A stretch of 64,000 bases of DNA. It comes from Adiantum capillus-veneris (taxonomy: Eukaryota > Streptophyta > Polypodiopsida > Polypodiales > Pteridaceae). Where the stretch lies: the NCBI GenBank assembly GCA_014529385.2, contig CM043946.1:15701077-15765076 (forward strand), written 5' to 3'. Position numbers and translations under genes: made by a program. Under the pieces are notes generated by a model. The model saw nothing but the letters and a program-made list of their open reading frames with translations. It was not told the DNA's origin and ran no database searches. How positions within the stretch are numbered: the first letter of the stretch is position 1; the number at the start of each line of letters is the position of its first letter. Shown here piece by piece: positions 21,145-32,610 of this stretch.

Positions 21145-22240
21145 CGGCGGGGGCTTGCGGGCCCGACTCTCTCTCTCGCTCTCAGATGCACACACACACA
21201 CACACACTCGCGCGCGCGTGCACAACCACACAATATGCGACTGCTCGCCTGGACAATGAGTCGGCTCACCTGTTCACTGTCACGTCGTGCTGGGCACACT
21301 ACGATGAAAGGCTACCGGGAGAGGGGAGGAGCCGGATGAAGCAGCTGTGGACACGTGTCCGGGGGGAGGGGCCGGAATACCTTCCCCATTATCTATTAGT
21401 ATAGATGCACCCTCTTGCTCTCCACATAGAAGAAGAGGCCTCCATGCATGTTCTTGGTTTGGGGGGGAGGGGGCATTCGAGAAGGTTCGATGATATTGCT
21501 GCTATCGTGTTGTTTCTTAACTATCTCACGACCACCAAGCTAGTCAACACGTATAGTGGGTGGCCTTGGGTGGCCTTGTGTGATGGTCCCCATCGATCGA
21601 TCATGCTTCCTAGGTTTCCTTACATCTTAGAAAATATACAAAAAAAAACGCTTGCTTCATTGAACTATGTGGCCCCAACGCGAAGTGTTAAGCTATGGAT
21701 ACAACAATAAAAGAAAGAACCAAGTAGAATATGATGCTCCAAAAACACTTACATCGTCACAAGAAGGAGTACATAGGGACCCACATTTCATGGAAAACAT
21801 AAATAGTAAATGCTTTTTGTGGTCGAAAATGAAGAGAATTATATTTCTCTAGATCAATGTTTTACAAGTTAATGCTTCTTGATTTTACACAAAGAAACGT
21901 AGGAGGCTACAAAGAGCTTGTGACAATAGTGAGATGGAAACGTTTCAATGACAACAAAGTGGAATGATCCATATCATTTGATTCATTGTGACAAATTCAT
22001 GGAGGTTTAGAAATAAGACTTGAAAAATGCTCAAGTTTCTTGCTAACGCACACTTTCTATCATAGACATAGTAAAATGCAATTATCTTGGTTGTGATGAT
22101 ACTAAAATAAGATGCAAAGCCAAAAATATTTATATCAATGAAATAATTTCAAATCTATAATTGCATATATTCAAGGGATCTCATCTTTAATTTTCCACTT
22201 GTCTATGTACAAAAAAAAATGGATATGTTGCTAGTATAGT
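20842..22240. other. Unassigned DNA with microsatellites at 21105 and 21187
   Basis: Contains a CT run at 21105-21142 and a CA run at 21187-21207. Otherwise there is no recognisable coding, LTR or structural RNA signal. From 21840 on it is AT-rich and featureless. Confidence 0.4.
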
Positions 22241-22725
22241 TGTGATGCCCACTTGTAAGTTTTTCCCACCATAATGTATGTTACACAGTTTGTAAGGCCC
22301 CCATATGAAAAGAAGCAATTTCCTAGAATATTCCTTACAATACTAGGACATATGTACTATGGCCGGTGGCCAATGGTCAGTGATTAGTGGTCGATGACCG
22401 TGGACAATGGGTTGGCAGAGTCAATATTGCACATGCCACACACACACATACTTATCTACCACCCACCCGTAGCACTATATAAGGAGGCCATCCCCATGAA
22501 CCATGGTATCTTCCATTGAAGGATAACTAAAGCCTTGTATTCATGCAGACTAGCTCTAGTTGTCTCTATCACTATCTAAGGTCTACCTTGAGAGCGCATG
22601 GGTGGATGACGCTATCACTTTGTAGTAGTTCTAATCTAAATTTTAATTTTTCACTAATCTACTTTGCATCATATCTCTCTCTACTCTCCTTGCTACAAGA
22701 TTCTATTTGCTCTACATTTCTTACA
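22241..22725 (+). repeat. 5' LTR of copia element E
   Basis: About 485 bp, from TGTGATGCCC to TTTCTTACA. The 3' end is firm because a Met-tRNA-type primer site follows directly; the 5' end is a best guess. It has a good TATA box, 'actatataagg', near 22475, and a CT-rich, leader-like downstream half. Confidence 0.65.
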
Positions 22726-22737
22726 TGGTATTAGAGC
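22726..22737 (+). promoter_or_regulatory. Primer-binding site of copia element E
   Basis: 'tggtattagagc' differs by one base from the plant initiator-Met-tRNA site TGGTATCAGAGC and abuts the LTR end. Confidence 0.8.
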
Positions 22738-22804
22738 TTTAGGTGCTCGTGACTAAGATTGTACGAGAAGTACTTGTATTGCCTTGTAAAATCAATCCTT
22801 TATT

Positions 22805-23592
22805 ATGTTAGTGTCCTCAAATGTTGTTGGCAGTGCTACTCCGCTACACATTCATCCACCAGCACTCACGGAAGGCAAGCTTGATGGCACCAATTACACT
22901 CTGTGGAAATTCAAAAAAAATGGAATTTTGGACTCATATGAGTTATTGGATACAATGTTCAGGCAAAAATGGTGCTTACTCGGAGCCTGCTACAACAACT
23001 AATCCGATAAATCCAAGTCTTAGAATTCCTCCAGATGCTGCTCTTCTACGTGCCTAGAGAACGAATGCAGATGTGTTGTGTGTCATTTTCATGTGTGTAA
23101 GTGATTGTATTATCACTTTGATTCAGCATACACTAAAGCACATGAAGCTTGGAGCATATTGGCTGACCAATATGAGGCGCACATTCAAACCAGAATGCAA
23201 AATTTGGAAAATCAACTTTTTGCTCAGAAACTTGCTGACGAAGAGAATGCGGAGGCCTTTATCAGAGAATTAAGGATCTCTAAGGTCAATCAGCTGCTAT
23301 TGGTGTGACTATTTCTCTGAAAGATTTAGCTCGGTGCTACATTTGCATACTTCTAGCTAGATATGATGGTTTTGTTACGGCACTCAATGCTTGGGTTCGT
23401 TCAACCCCTCTTACATTTGAAGAGCTGAGTGCAATGGTGCTTGAAGAGGAGCTACGAGTCAGGACTAGAGATGTCAAGGGTGATGTTGCTTTCGTAGCCA
23501 ATGCAAAAGGCAAGGGAGCTATGTCAAATGCCTCTAATACGAAGCCCAAGAAGAAGAAATTTACAGGTACCTATTTTTATTGTGGTAAGTAA
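22805..23592 (+). pseudogene. gag of copia element E, frameshifted
   Basis: Three overlapping pieces in different frames make up a Ty1/copia Gag. The N-terminal piece has 'LTEGKLDGTNYTLWKFK'. The middle piece (23105-23308) has 'KAHEAWSILADQYEAH' and 'EFIRELR'-like helices typical of the UBN2/gag family. The C-terminal piece (23305-23592) has 'TFEELSAMVLEEELR' and a basic tail leading to 'YFYCGK', the first half of a zinc knuckle, after which homology is lost in a poly-A-rich stretch. At least three frameshifts. There is no protease, integrase or RT downstream. Confidence 0.8.
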
Positions 23593-23951
23593 GTCTCCCC
23601 TATCTAAAAAAAAGGAAAAAAATTTCAAAAGCATGGGGTTTTCTCAGATGAAAAGTAAACAAGTTGGAAGGTAGTGAAGAATTGTGAATTTCTAATTATT
23701 TAGAAGTCCATGAAGCATACGAAAGATTGAAAGTGGTTTATAAAATGTGTTTAGCTGATCTAGCTCCCGCTCCTGTAGACCGTGGGTGAGTCCAGAATGT
23801 TGTGACGAGGTAGATCATCCAACAACATTCTGCAAGGAGTGCTTGGACTAGATGGTTTCTTTGGTGAGACCCAAGCCCTCGTAGGCTATGACGATGATCC
23901 TGGTGTGAAAGGAATGGAATCATCTGCAGGTTCGCATGCATAGAGAGTTAG
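23593..23951. other. Unassigned sequence between copia E and LTR A3
   Basis: Starts in A-rich sequence where the E zinc knuckle decays. No further copia motif is readable. It ends where homology to the family-A LTR begins. Confidence 0.4.
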
Positions 23952-24771
23952 CATCAGTCAAATGAAGAGTCCTCTTGTGGGGCATCACATAACTGCACGT
24001 AGGGGGGAGAGAGAGCAGTGTATAGTGTGCAGGTCATCACTCCTAGCACCACACTGTACATAGAGTGGAAAGCATGCACTCCATATCTCTTAACCCGTGT
24101 GACAGGAAACTTGCAAGTGAGCCTCCTAGCTATAAATTCAGCGCCACTTCTTCTTGCATGAGGAAAGTGCACAAAAATGTGCCACTTGGTGCGTTTACAG
24201 GCCATTTTCCGTTTCGGGGTTGCTGCCTAAAAATCTCCCGACTGGTTGCCCAGTTGACTTTGCGGCAGAGTTCTAAAATGTTCCCCTTGTCATTCCGAAT
24301 GTAATGACGCGAACACATTTCATGGCCCAAAATAGTAGTTTCTTAATTTTTAGGAGATGCTTCCGTTGGGCTCCCACTGGTCTTCTGACCATCTATCCCC
24401 ATTGGGACCGCATCCAAAAATGCAATGTGGCCCAACTGTCGGGTATTTTCTATTGGTGATCCCACCTTGACTTCATGCCTTTATTGAGTTCACTTCCTAG
24501 TATCCACCAACTTGCTAAGTGTGACGGGAGGATCTACATGATCTTGAACTGAGCCTAGACATCCTCCTACTATACGAATTTCAGTGCCGACCAACTTCCC
24601 ATCTGCGGGTGAAACTACCATTCACATTGGCCATACAATGTCCGACCATTTGCAACTTCAAAAAGAAGGTCTCAAAAATGAAACAAAAATCATTGGAAAG
24701 AAACCAACAACTAAGGTTAGCAGTTGCCACATCCTCGTGACATAGTTAACAGTTGCCACGTTCTCGTGACA
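23952..24771 (-). repeat. 3' LTR of chromovirus A3, partial
   Basis: Reads on the minus strand from TGTCACGAGAACGTGGC (24771), aligning with 2126-2930 of A1. The last ~670 bp of the LTR, including the R/U5 part, are missing at the 23951 junction. It shows the repeated 'gtcacgaggatgtggcaactg' start region twice, as A1 does. Confidence 0.85.
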
Positions 24772-24786
24772 TACCCCCCTCTTGAA
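24772..24786 (-). promoter_or_regulatory. Polypurine tract of A3
   Basis: On the minus strand 'caagaggggggta' directly precedes the TGTCAC of the LTR. Primes plus-strand DNA synthesis. It fixes both the LTR start and the orientation of A3. Confidence 0.8.
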
Positions 24787-24941
24787 ATCGCAAACGTCCT
24801 TGATTGCATACCATAAATACACGCCACTGATGAACTTGTGTTGTTAGCACTCTTTTATCATCACATGTATCCGCAAGAAAGGTCGTAACACATAGATACA
24901 GATGAGTTAATAGACCTTCATACTTTTGTCATTTCCATCTA

Positions 24942-25136
24942 TTACACTGAATTCATATGTACATTTGATGTGTTAGCCCTATCATTACCCCTCCTTTGCA
25001 CACGTTGGGTAGGGGCATAAGTAGGTTGTAACCCAAAGGCTTCAAGGTAAATCTGCAATACATTTGGTGACTCTAACAGTTCATGCTCTTCCATCCACTT
25101 TGCATCCATAGGCGGGTAATTCTTGAACTTCACCAA
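24942..25136 (-). pseudogene. Chromodomain of A3 pol
   Basis: 'YLVKFKNYPPMDAKWMEEHEL' is the conserved end of a chromodomain, the targeting module at the C-terminus of chromovirus integrase. It is out of frame with the integrase piece before it. It identifies the A family as chromoviruses. Confidence 0.8.
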
Positions 25137-25786
25137 GTAGCATCTTGCAACTTGTCCTTAACTTTTCTGTCCTTATGTGCCAAAACTTGCTCAGGTACCA
25201 GGATCTCATCAAGTTCCTCAACTTCTGGCTGATCCTCATGTGGTATATCTTCTGGCACTTCACCCACAAAGGGTCTTAGAAGACTCACGTGAAACGCATT
25301 ATGAATCTTCCACGCATCAGGGAATTTCAGCATGTAAGCCACATCGTTGATCTTGTCAAGCACTTGAAAAGGCCCATAGTAACGCATGCTAAGCTTAGGA
25401 AACAACCGTTCCTTGCCCTTCATCTTCTTTAACCTTGCCTTCTCGAACCTTAACAGAATCCAATCACAAGGTGATAACAGCAATTCACGACGGTGACGAT
25501 CAACAGCCTTTTTCTGCTTTGCCCGAGTCTTCTTCAAGGCAACTTTAATTTTCTTATACATTTGATCCATGTTTTCAACATATCAATCTGCCTCAAAGAT
25601 CTTGTCCTTTGTATGCAAAATAGGAGGAACTTTTTTGCCGCCTTCAACAATCTCGAAAGTTGCCTTGTTAGTTGACGAATGCACCGTATTATTGTACGCA
25701 TACTCAAGCATATGCAAATACTGTTCCCACTTGCCCTTATTATCTGACACATAGCATTTGAGCAGATCTAAGACAATAGAATTCAC
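25130..25786 (-). pseudogene. Integrase C-terminal part of A3
   Basis: Two pieces. 25786-25583 carries the end of the core, 'EYAYNNTVHSSTNKATFEIV'. 25570-25130 carries the C-terminal domain with 'GDWILLRFEKARLKKMKGK'-like (CDWILL here), 'LSMRYYGPFQVLDKINDVAY' and 'IHNAFHVSLLRPF', the usual GPY/F module. A frameshift near 25575 separates them. Together with 25811-26356 they make a nearly complete but broken integrase. Confidence 0.85.
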
Positions 25787-25810
25787 CTCTTATGACTGTC
25801 CATCAGTTTG

Positions 25811-26356
25811 TCAAAAAAAAGAAGACGAGAACTTGAGCATAGTTCCCATGTTCTCAAACAATCCTCTCCAAAACAAACTTGTCATGCGAGGATCACGATC
25901 ACTGACAATCGATTGTGGCATACCATGGTACTTAAACACATTGTACATGAACAAGCGTTCCATCTCATTAGATTTTATCTTCTTCCTAACAGGGATAAAA
26001 TGGGCATGTTTGCTGAACCTGCACATAATGGTCCATATACCATCATTCCCTGTTGGCGTTCTTGTAAGATCAACGATAAAGTCTATAACGATGCTCTCCC
26101 ATGGCTTATCGGGAATCGGCAGTGGTTGTAACAACCCTGGTGCCTTTTTCCTATCAAGCTTGACCTTTTGGCAAATCAGGCATGCTCGCACAAAGGCATC
26201 CACATCTCTCCTCAAGGTAGGCCAATAGAGGAATGTCTCTATCGCTTTAACTGTCGCATCAATACCACGATGCCCTGCATACGGTGGGACATGACTCTCT
26301 TCCATGACCTTATGTCGCAATGGCCTAATGACACAAAGTTTGCTATGCATCATCAT
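25811..26356 (-). pseudogene. Integrase zinc domain and core of A3
   Basis: Contains the HHCC pattern ('HVPPYAGHRGIDATVK', 'CLICQKVKLDRKKAPG') and the core Asp residues in 'VIDFIVDL' and 'SDRDPRMTSLFWRGLF'. It ends at 'LKFSSSFF', where the expected 'HPQTDGQ..E' is disrupted, so the catalytic Glu is not in frame. About 80% similar by eye to A2 at 10415-11157. Confidence 0.85.
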
Positions 26357-26389
26357 AAAACCATCTCTGAGGAGGTAGTGCTCATGATG

Positions 26390-27109
26390 TTACCCCTCTT
26401 GCAACTGTTCAAAGATCCTTGGAAAATCTTCATCGGTAGCATATTGTTCCTTCATGTCATCTAACTCATGATGATAAGGAATTGACACAGTTGAAATTTG
26501 TGGCTTCCTTGATAACGCATCAGCCAAAACATTCTTCTTGCCTTCCACATGCATAATTTGGAAGTGGAACATAGAAAGAATGTTTGCCCATCGCAAATGC
26601 TTTTCGGTTAACTTTGACTGTGTCAAGAAGTATTGCAAGCTCTGATGGTCTGTTTGGACAATAAAATCAACACCTAAGAGGTAGTGCTTCCAGCTAGAAA
26701 GCGCATGAATTACGGCCAAGAGCTCTTTCTCATAGACTTGCATAGTCTTCTCTGGCCCTTGCAAAATTCGGCTTTCATAAGCTACTACCTGGCCATCTTG
26801 CATTAGCACTGTCCCAATGCTACTGCCACACGTGTCACACTGGACCACAAATGACTTCCTGAGATTTGGCAAAACAATTACTGGATCTGAAGTCAACTTT
26901 TCCTTTAAGAGACTAAAAGCTGAAATCTCTTTTTGGGTCCATATAAAAGTGACCTCTTTCTTTTGCAATGCGTGAAGAGGTGATGCTATCTCTGCAAAAT
27001 TCCTGATAAACCTTCTATAATAGGAACACAATCCCAAGAAGCTTCTGACATCGTGCACAGTCTTCAAGTCTGGCCATGTTTTGATAGCTTCAACCTTTGG
27101 GGAATCCAT
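26390..27109 (-). pseudogene. RT connection and RNase H of A3
   Basis: 'SFLGLCSYYRRFIRNFAEI' starts the connection. RNase H follows with 'QCDTCGSSIG' (Asp), 'YEKELLAVIHA' (Glu) and 'TDHQSLQYF' (Asp), then 'HVEGKKNVLADALSR', the canonical end of Ty3/gypsy RNase H. The frame runs on into the linker to integrase. It is separated from the RT palm by a frameshift around 27190-27290. Confidence 0.85.
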
Positions 27110-27862
27110 TCTGACACCATCCTTTGAGACTATGTGGGCAAGAAAGTGGATCTCTTCTAGGAAGAATTCACTTTTCTTAGGATTGACAAGTAGCGTATGA
27201 GACTGCGCAGCTCTTCGAACACAATGGTCAAGTGACGCCTATGCCCCTCTTCATTCTTCCAATAGACTATCATGTCATCAAAGAACGTCCAACAACCTGT
27301 TGTTGCGAGCGGAAAATCCGGTCCATCATTTTGTTGAACGTGGCAAGAGCATTTGTTAGCCCAAACGGCATCACTAGAAACTCATAAAGACCAAATGTCG
27401 CTCTAAATGCAGTCTTGTGCACATCCTCTGGCCTTATACGAATGTGATGGTACCCACTCTTAAGGTCTATCCTGCTGAAAATTGTAGCACTTATAAACGA
27501 TCGAGAATATCATCAATTCTAGGAATAGGAAACCTATTCTTGATGGTATTCTTATTCAATGCACGGTAATCAATACACATGCGCCATGAGCCATCCTTTT
27601 TCTGCACTAGGAGCAATGGGGAGCAAAGGGGTGAAGAATTGGGCTGAATCAGCCCCTTCTCTAATAACTCCTCAACCTGGCCCATAATCTCTTTCTGCTG
27701 CGCTACGCTAACCCTGTAGGGAGGTCTATTTGGTGGGCTACACCCTGGCACCAAATCTATCTGATGATCCTCAGGTCTCTTTGGCGGCAATTGCGACGGT
27801 AGTGAATAAAAAAAACAGTCACTAATCTCTTGCAAAAATGCTGACCTTTCTTTATCTAACAC
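27110..27862 (-). pseudogene. RT N-terminal half of A3, frameshifted
   Basis: 27862-27491 encodes '[16 protein letters not shown]', '[19 protein letters not shown]' and '[13 protein letters not shown]'. The following palm (27480-27120) is readable only across several frame changes. The FDD catalytic site at about 27280 is split by small deletions. Confidence 0.8.
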
Positions 27863-27999
27863 AGATAAATTTGACTAACAATTATCTGAGACATCACATG
27901 CAAAAATCAAGTACACAGAAAGATGATTCTTTATTACAGAAGTGATAGCCGAAGTAGATACAATAGGGACAGACTCGCCTAAGGAGCCGTTTTAACAAA

Positions 28000-28340
28000 G
28001 GGCTTCTTCGCTGAATTTTTCTTTTGCTGCCCTCCTTTCTCGTTGCTCGGAAATCCATTGTCCTCTCCTTTCAACAAGGCAAGCCCTTTAGGCAGCCCAC
28101 AACAATACTTTTCTATCTACTCTGTCAATGGTACAAATCTGTAGGATATCACTGAAAGTAACGCTTTATAAAACCTCCGATTGTACTCCAGCAAGCTCTT
28201 GCATGTAGCCGAAGTAAGGGGGTACCAATCTGTCATGACGTTGGCTTCAAATTCATTTGATAGCCAAGCAGATGCAAACATTTGCTTGAAGTAGACCCAA
28301 GTGGTGGGTGCCTGTCCTTGCATTAACAATGTCGTCCCGC
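28000..28340 (-). pseudogene. gag capsid fragment of A3
   Basis: 'TWVYFKQMFASAWLSNEFEA' and 'NRRFYKALLSVISYRFVPLT' match the A2 capsid region. The zinc knuckle and protease are deleted between 27960 and 28000. Homology ends at 28340, so the rest of gag and the 5' LTR are missing. Confidence 0.8.
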
Positions 28341-29943
28341 ACTTTTGTTATGACAAGGACGAGAGCAATGGAGGCCATGCAAATCTTCAAAGCAGCCAAT
28401 TTGGCAAGCAGAGGTGGGCTTGGTAGGCACTATCTAGTGGTAGGAAGGGTGTAGTACAGCCAAATGGAGAAAGGGTGACATGGATCAAGATAGAAATTGC
28501 ATAGTACAAACTACGGAGGTGATAGGCTAGTTGGCGAGTTTTGTAGGTGAGCATAGATGAATCTGGATTTTGGGGCAAAAACAACAAATGGTGCAATGAT
28601 GATAGGAGATGTTGGTGGGAATGCATATGTTGGGCTTTGTGGGATGTTGGATAGAGTAGCAAGCGTGCGTGGGCAAGCTCAATCACAGTGTTTAGCTAGG
28701 TCAAGGTGGAGAGGACAAATGAGAGCAGGTCAAGCCGGCAAAGATGCTGAGGCGGCACTGACATTTGGACAAAAGGGTGTAGCCTATGGGCAAAGCAGCT
28801 GATGAGGAGGAGAAAAGTTGGACCAATGAGTAGCCGACAAGGAGGGTGGCAACATGTCGATGTTGCAAAAGTTACGGAGACGACAGACCATTGGAGGACA
28901 ACACCATAGGCAAAAGCGCATACGTAACTGCTTAAAGTTTTTGAAGGGATCTTTGAGTTTTTCTACGATTTTAATTCTTTTGAAGACATTAAGAGATGTG
29001 ACAAGAAAGGTCATGTTGTTAAAGCTTGCAAAAGAAGAAAGTAGATGAGAAGGATGGCACCATGAAAACTTCTTGGAAGGAAAAGGAATCCACCAACAAC
29101 CACCGTGCCGAAAAACGCTCATTGGGGGCATTTGGGAATCAAGCATGCAACGCTTCCTCGATGTAGCGTGCAGGATTCAAAACAAAACAAATTCTATGAA
29201 CTTTACAAAACAATTCTTATATGTCGAATGTATAAGAATCTGAAGGTGACATCGAAACGCCCTACCCTGCGCAGTACCAAAATCCACTTCGTCACCATAC
29301 TTTACTTTGTTGTAGCCCCCATGCGTGTCTGGCATGGGTGCGTCAGTATCCTTGTCCTCTATGTATGGGGTGGCACGCTCTAAAATAAGGGAGTCCGTCC
29401 CCCCCCCCACCACCACCACCACCACCACCAAAACAAGCAAACCCACAGGATCCCCAGCCGCTCCGTCTCTCTCGACCCTCACTGGCCTGATACGAACATC
29501 GGTGTGCATTACTAGAAGAAGTGCGTCGAGAAGCTGTTGACTATCGATGATGTAAACTGGAGTGGAATGGAGTGGCGTAGGACCTTGTGATGGAAGGGGA
29601 GTGGGGTCGTGAGATGGAAGGGAAGGAGGTCGCTAAGAAGGGAACGTAGAAGGAGGTGTCGTCGGTGCAAAGCTCTGGATGAAGGGAGTCCCTCCCTGGC
29701 TCCCCCATGGCGTGGTCTGCTGAGAAAGATCGTAAGCCGTAAGCTGTTGTGGAGTGTAGAAGCCTAACAATCCCTTCATCGAACGGAGGTACTCGTCTCG
29801 CAAAGAGAGAGCACGTTGGGGTCTGGATCTACCACCGGTGGAGGAGCTTAGGTAGATGGACCGACACCTCCGTAGGTGTAGGAGGGCCATGCCTGCAAAG
29901 GACAAAGAGAAATCTACACTCATGCTCCCAAAAAACTAGCTAC
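28341..29943. other. Unassigned DNA with a zinc-knuckle relic and a C/CCA run
   Basis: No intact gene. Around 28985-29040 the plus strand can be read as 'CDKKGHVVKACKRRK', the second half of a CCHC knuckle followed by a stop, so decayed retrotransposon gag is likely nearby. At 29398-29432 there is a poly-C stretch passing into CCA repeats. The rest has no readable domain. Confidence 0.4.
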
Positions 29944-30672
29944 TGTTAGGAAATAAGACGTAGCTAAATAGATATTTGAGTATATTACTTAATGGAGAGA
30001 GATAGATTTCACACACAAGAGATTATAGAGTAGAGAGAGAGAGTACACACGATATACGTGGTTCACCCAATGTGGGCTATGTCCACGGGAAAGCAGCCAC
30101 TCAATGGCTTTAGTACTTCAAAACAAGAAGTAGTTTACAAAGGGATTATACCCTTAATAGAGCTCCCGCCTTGCTTCACTCTCACCACCTCACACCCACC
30201 TTGTTGCATCAACTTCACACTATGAAATGTGTGTAGAAATGGCCTCCTTTTATAGGCCAAAAGGGCTTCCCTCTCTCATGAGAGGCAGCCATGTGTAGCC
30301 GCCCTTGTGTAGATAAGTCCAAATTGGACCCTCCAATCCGCCCATGTGTGGCCGCCCTTGAGAAGACAAGTCCGCTTTTGAATTCGGCCATCGGCCATTG
30401 AATTCGACCACCGGCCATTGACTACCGGCCACCGGCCAACCGACCGGTTGTTTTCCGACCACTTTCCGACCGCCATCCGACCATAATATTCCGACCACTT
30501 TCCGGCCGCCGTCCAGCCATAATATGCCCCTGATTCTTGGCCGTGAAATTTTTTATTTTCGGCGAGTGATTTTCCTTCATGCACGATGGCTTCTCCTCAT
30601 AATGGGGGCCTTACAAATGTGCGCTTTTACCACAAAAAATTACAAGGGGTAAATCAGGCTCCATACTTAACA
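29944..30672 (-). repeat. 3' LTR of copia element C1
   Basis: On the minus strand it begins TGTTAAGTATGGAGCC (30672), right after a PPT, and ends TTATTTCCTAACA (29944), 729 bp with TG...CA ends. It has a TATA box (minus 'ggcctataaaagg', about 30255). Its U3 is full of short CCGGCCA/CCGACCA repeats (30375-30530). Confidence 0.75.
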
Positions 30673-30688
30673 ATCTCCCACTTGGAGA
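30673..30688 (-). promoter_or_regulatory. Polypurine tract of C1
   Basis: Minus-strand 'tctccaagtgggagat' immediately before TGTTAAG. This form (aagtgggaga) is typical of plant copia elements and also occurs at the C2 LTR start. Confidence 0.75.
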
Positions 30689-30732
30689 CTGAGCTCCAAA
30701 CCAAACCTGTGACTGCTTTCCATCCTGGCTTC

Positions 30733-31320
30733 TTATCCTTGAATGCCGATTGAAGATGAGCAAAAGCTAAATCTCTCCTTGTTGACCACCTTTGTAAACA
30801 TGTCTGCAGGATTTTCACTTGTATGCACCTTTCCTAGCTTTAGCTGTCCCTCTTCCAAAAGAGTGCGTATGAAGTGATATCTCACCTCAATGTGCTTTGT
30901 CCTTGAATGAAAGGTTGAGTTCTTCGCAAGATGGATAGCGCTTTGGCCATCACTATACAAGACACAATTGTCTTGTTTGAATCCAAGATCTTCTAAGAAT
31001 CTGTGAAGCCACAAAATCTCTTTGCTTGTCTCTATCATTGCTACATACTCTGCTTCCGTGGTAGAAAGTGAGACCACTTTCTGCAACTTTGAAGCCCAGC
31101 TTACTGCTGTGCCCCCAACCGTGAAGACATAGCCATTAGTGCTCCTTCGAGTATCTTTGTCACCTGCCATATCTACATCAACATACCCTTCTAAAAAAAT
31201 ATCAGTTCCTCCAAAATACAAAGCATTTGTTGTTGTCCCTTTTAGATACCTAAGTATCCACTTCACAGCTTGCCAATGCTCTTTACCTAGGTTGTCCATG
31301 AACCTACTTACAACTCCCAC
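30733..31320 (-). pseudogene. RNase H of copia element C1
   Basis: 195 codons with 'HWQAVKWILRYLKGT', 'GYVDVDMAGDKDTRRSTNGY' (first Asp), 'STTEAEYVA' (Glu), 'YSDGQSAIHLAKN' (Asp) and the 'ENPADMFTK' terminus. All four landmark motifs of Ty1/copia RNase H are present. The usual ADWAG is VDMAG. The upstream part (RT end) lies beyond a stop at about 31345. Confidence 0.9.
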
Positions 31321-31446
31321 TGCATGTGCAATGTCTGGCCTTGTCTAGACCATAGCATACATTAGAGAACCTACCGCTACAGCATATGGAACTTTAGACA
31401 TATAGGCTATCTCCTCTTGTGTCTTTGGACACATATTTTTGTTAGT

Positions 31447-31800
31447 TTAAAGTGACCAGCCAAAGGTGTAGAAACTGGTTTTGCATTTTGCATTGCAAAC
31501 CTTTCTAGTACCTTCTTGATGTAATCCTCTTGAGATAGCTTTATTCTTCTTCGTTCTGTCCCTTGATATTTTCATACTAAGTATCCTCTTTGCAACACCT
31601 AAATCTTTCATTGAAAAAGATTTAGATAGCTCCTCTTTTAGGTCTTTGATGTCTTGCATGTTAGCACTTGCAATCAACATGTCATCAACATACAACATTA
31701 GGATGATGAATTTCCCATCTCCCAAATTCTTCGTGTGGACGCAGTGATCCGAGTTGCATCTTGTGAATCCATGATCCAACATCCATCGATCAAACTTCAA
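31447..31800 (-). pseudogene. RT palm of copia element C1
   Basis: 'GFTRCNSDHCVH' and the catalytic 'LMLYVDDMLIA' followed by 'LKEELSKSFSMKDLGVAKRIL' define the second half of a Ty1/copia reverse transcriptase. Frameshifts separate it from RNase H and from the finger region at 31875-32396. Confidence 0.9.
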
Positions 31801-31874
31801 GTACCATTGTCCTTATGCTTGTTTTAAACCATACAAGCTCTTCTTTAATCTGCAAACCATTTTCTCCTTACCTT

Positions 31875-32396
31875 TTACTTAATACCCTTTGGTTGAAGCA
31901 TGTAGATTTCCTCCTCTAAGTCATCGTGAGGGAATGCCGTATTTACATCCATTTGCTCAAGATTTAGATCATGAGCAGCCACAAGGCTTAAGACAAGCCT
32001 AATTGAGTTCATTTTTACAACAGGAGAAAATATTTCATTGAAGTCGATACCTTTCTTTTGAGAAAACCCTTTTACCACAAGTCTAGACTTGTACCTTTTC
32101 TTCCCACCTTCTTCTTCCTTCACCGTGTACACCCATTTGTTTTGAAGTGCCCGCTTACCTTTAGGCAACTCAACCAACTCCCATGTTTGGTTGCGATGTA
32201 GTGAGTCCATCTCCACTTGCATGCTCTTCGTCCATTCTTCTTTGGATTCATGTTGCATAGCTTCTTCGTATGATTCCAGCTCTCCAAAATCTGAGATCAA
32301 GAGATGGTTGAAGGAAGGAACAAACCTTTCTGGAGGTCTACTTGCTCTTGTAGATCTTCGGGGAATAGGTTGAGGCTCCTCAATTGGTTGACGTTG
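31875..32396 (-). pseudogene. RT N-terminal part of copia C1, cut by element G
   Basis: Contains 'RRSTRASRPPERFVPS', 'ESYEEAMQHESKEEWTKSM' and 'NQTWELVELPKGKRALQNKW', then 'LVVKGFSQKKGIDFNEIFSP' and 'MDVNTAFPHDDLEEEIYM'. This is the finger/palm region of copia RT and its linker from integrase. The sequence is interrupted at 32396/32397 by the LTR of element G and resumes at 41132 in the integrase-RT linker. Confidence 0.9.
32391..32396. repeat. Target-site duplication of element G (left)
   Basis: 'acgttg' stands directly left of the TGAGCGGG LTR edge. The identical hexamer stands directly right of the other LTR at 41132-41137. Six bases is one more than the usual five for Ty3/gypsy; one base may be ambiguous. 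Confidence 0.8.
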
Positions 32397-32570
32397 TGAG
32401 CGGGATGAAAACACACACAACGCCTCTATAACGACCCGACACACACTCTTGGGAAGATACACACACACACACACACACTATGGGGCACCACTCGGCTTAG
32501 ACAACACACCTGGCCGAGACAGGGAACACACCTCTGGAGTGAGAGGAGAGAGACTATCCACTTGCCCACT

Positions 32571-32610
<40 letters not shown>

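Larger units (their letters stand above)
23952..28340 (-). mobile_element. Chromovirus A3 (Ty3/gypsy), 5'-truncated
   Basis: On the minus strand: gag fragment, RT, RNase H, integrase with GPY/F module, chromodomain, PPT, partial 3' LTR. At least six frame breaks. Complements A1 (5' end) and A2 (gag to integrase) so that the whole family structure can be inferred. Confidence 0.85.

Noticed and set aside
17915-21340. Many open frames of 60-126 codons with Ser-Leu, Thr-His or Arg-Glu runs
   Set aside because: They are translations of CT, GT and CA microsatellites that stay open in several phases on both strands.
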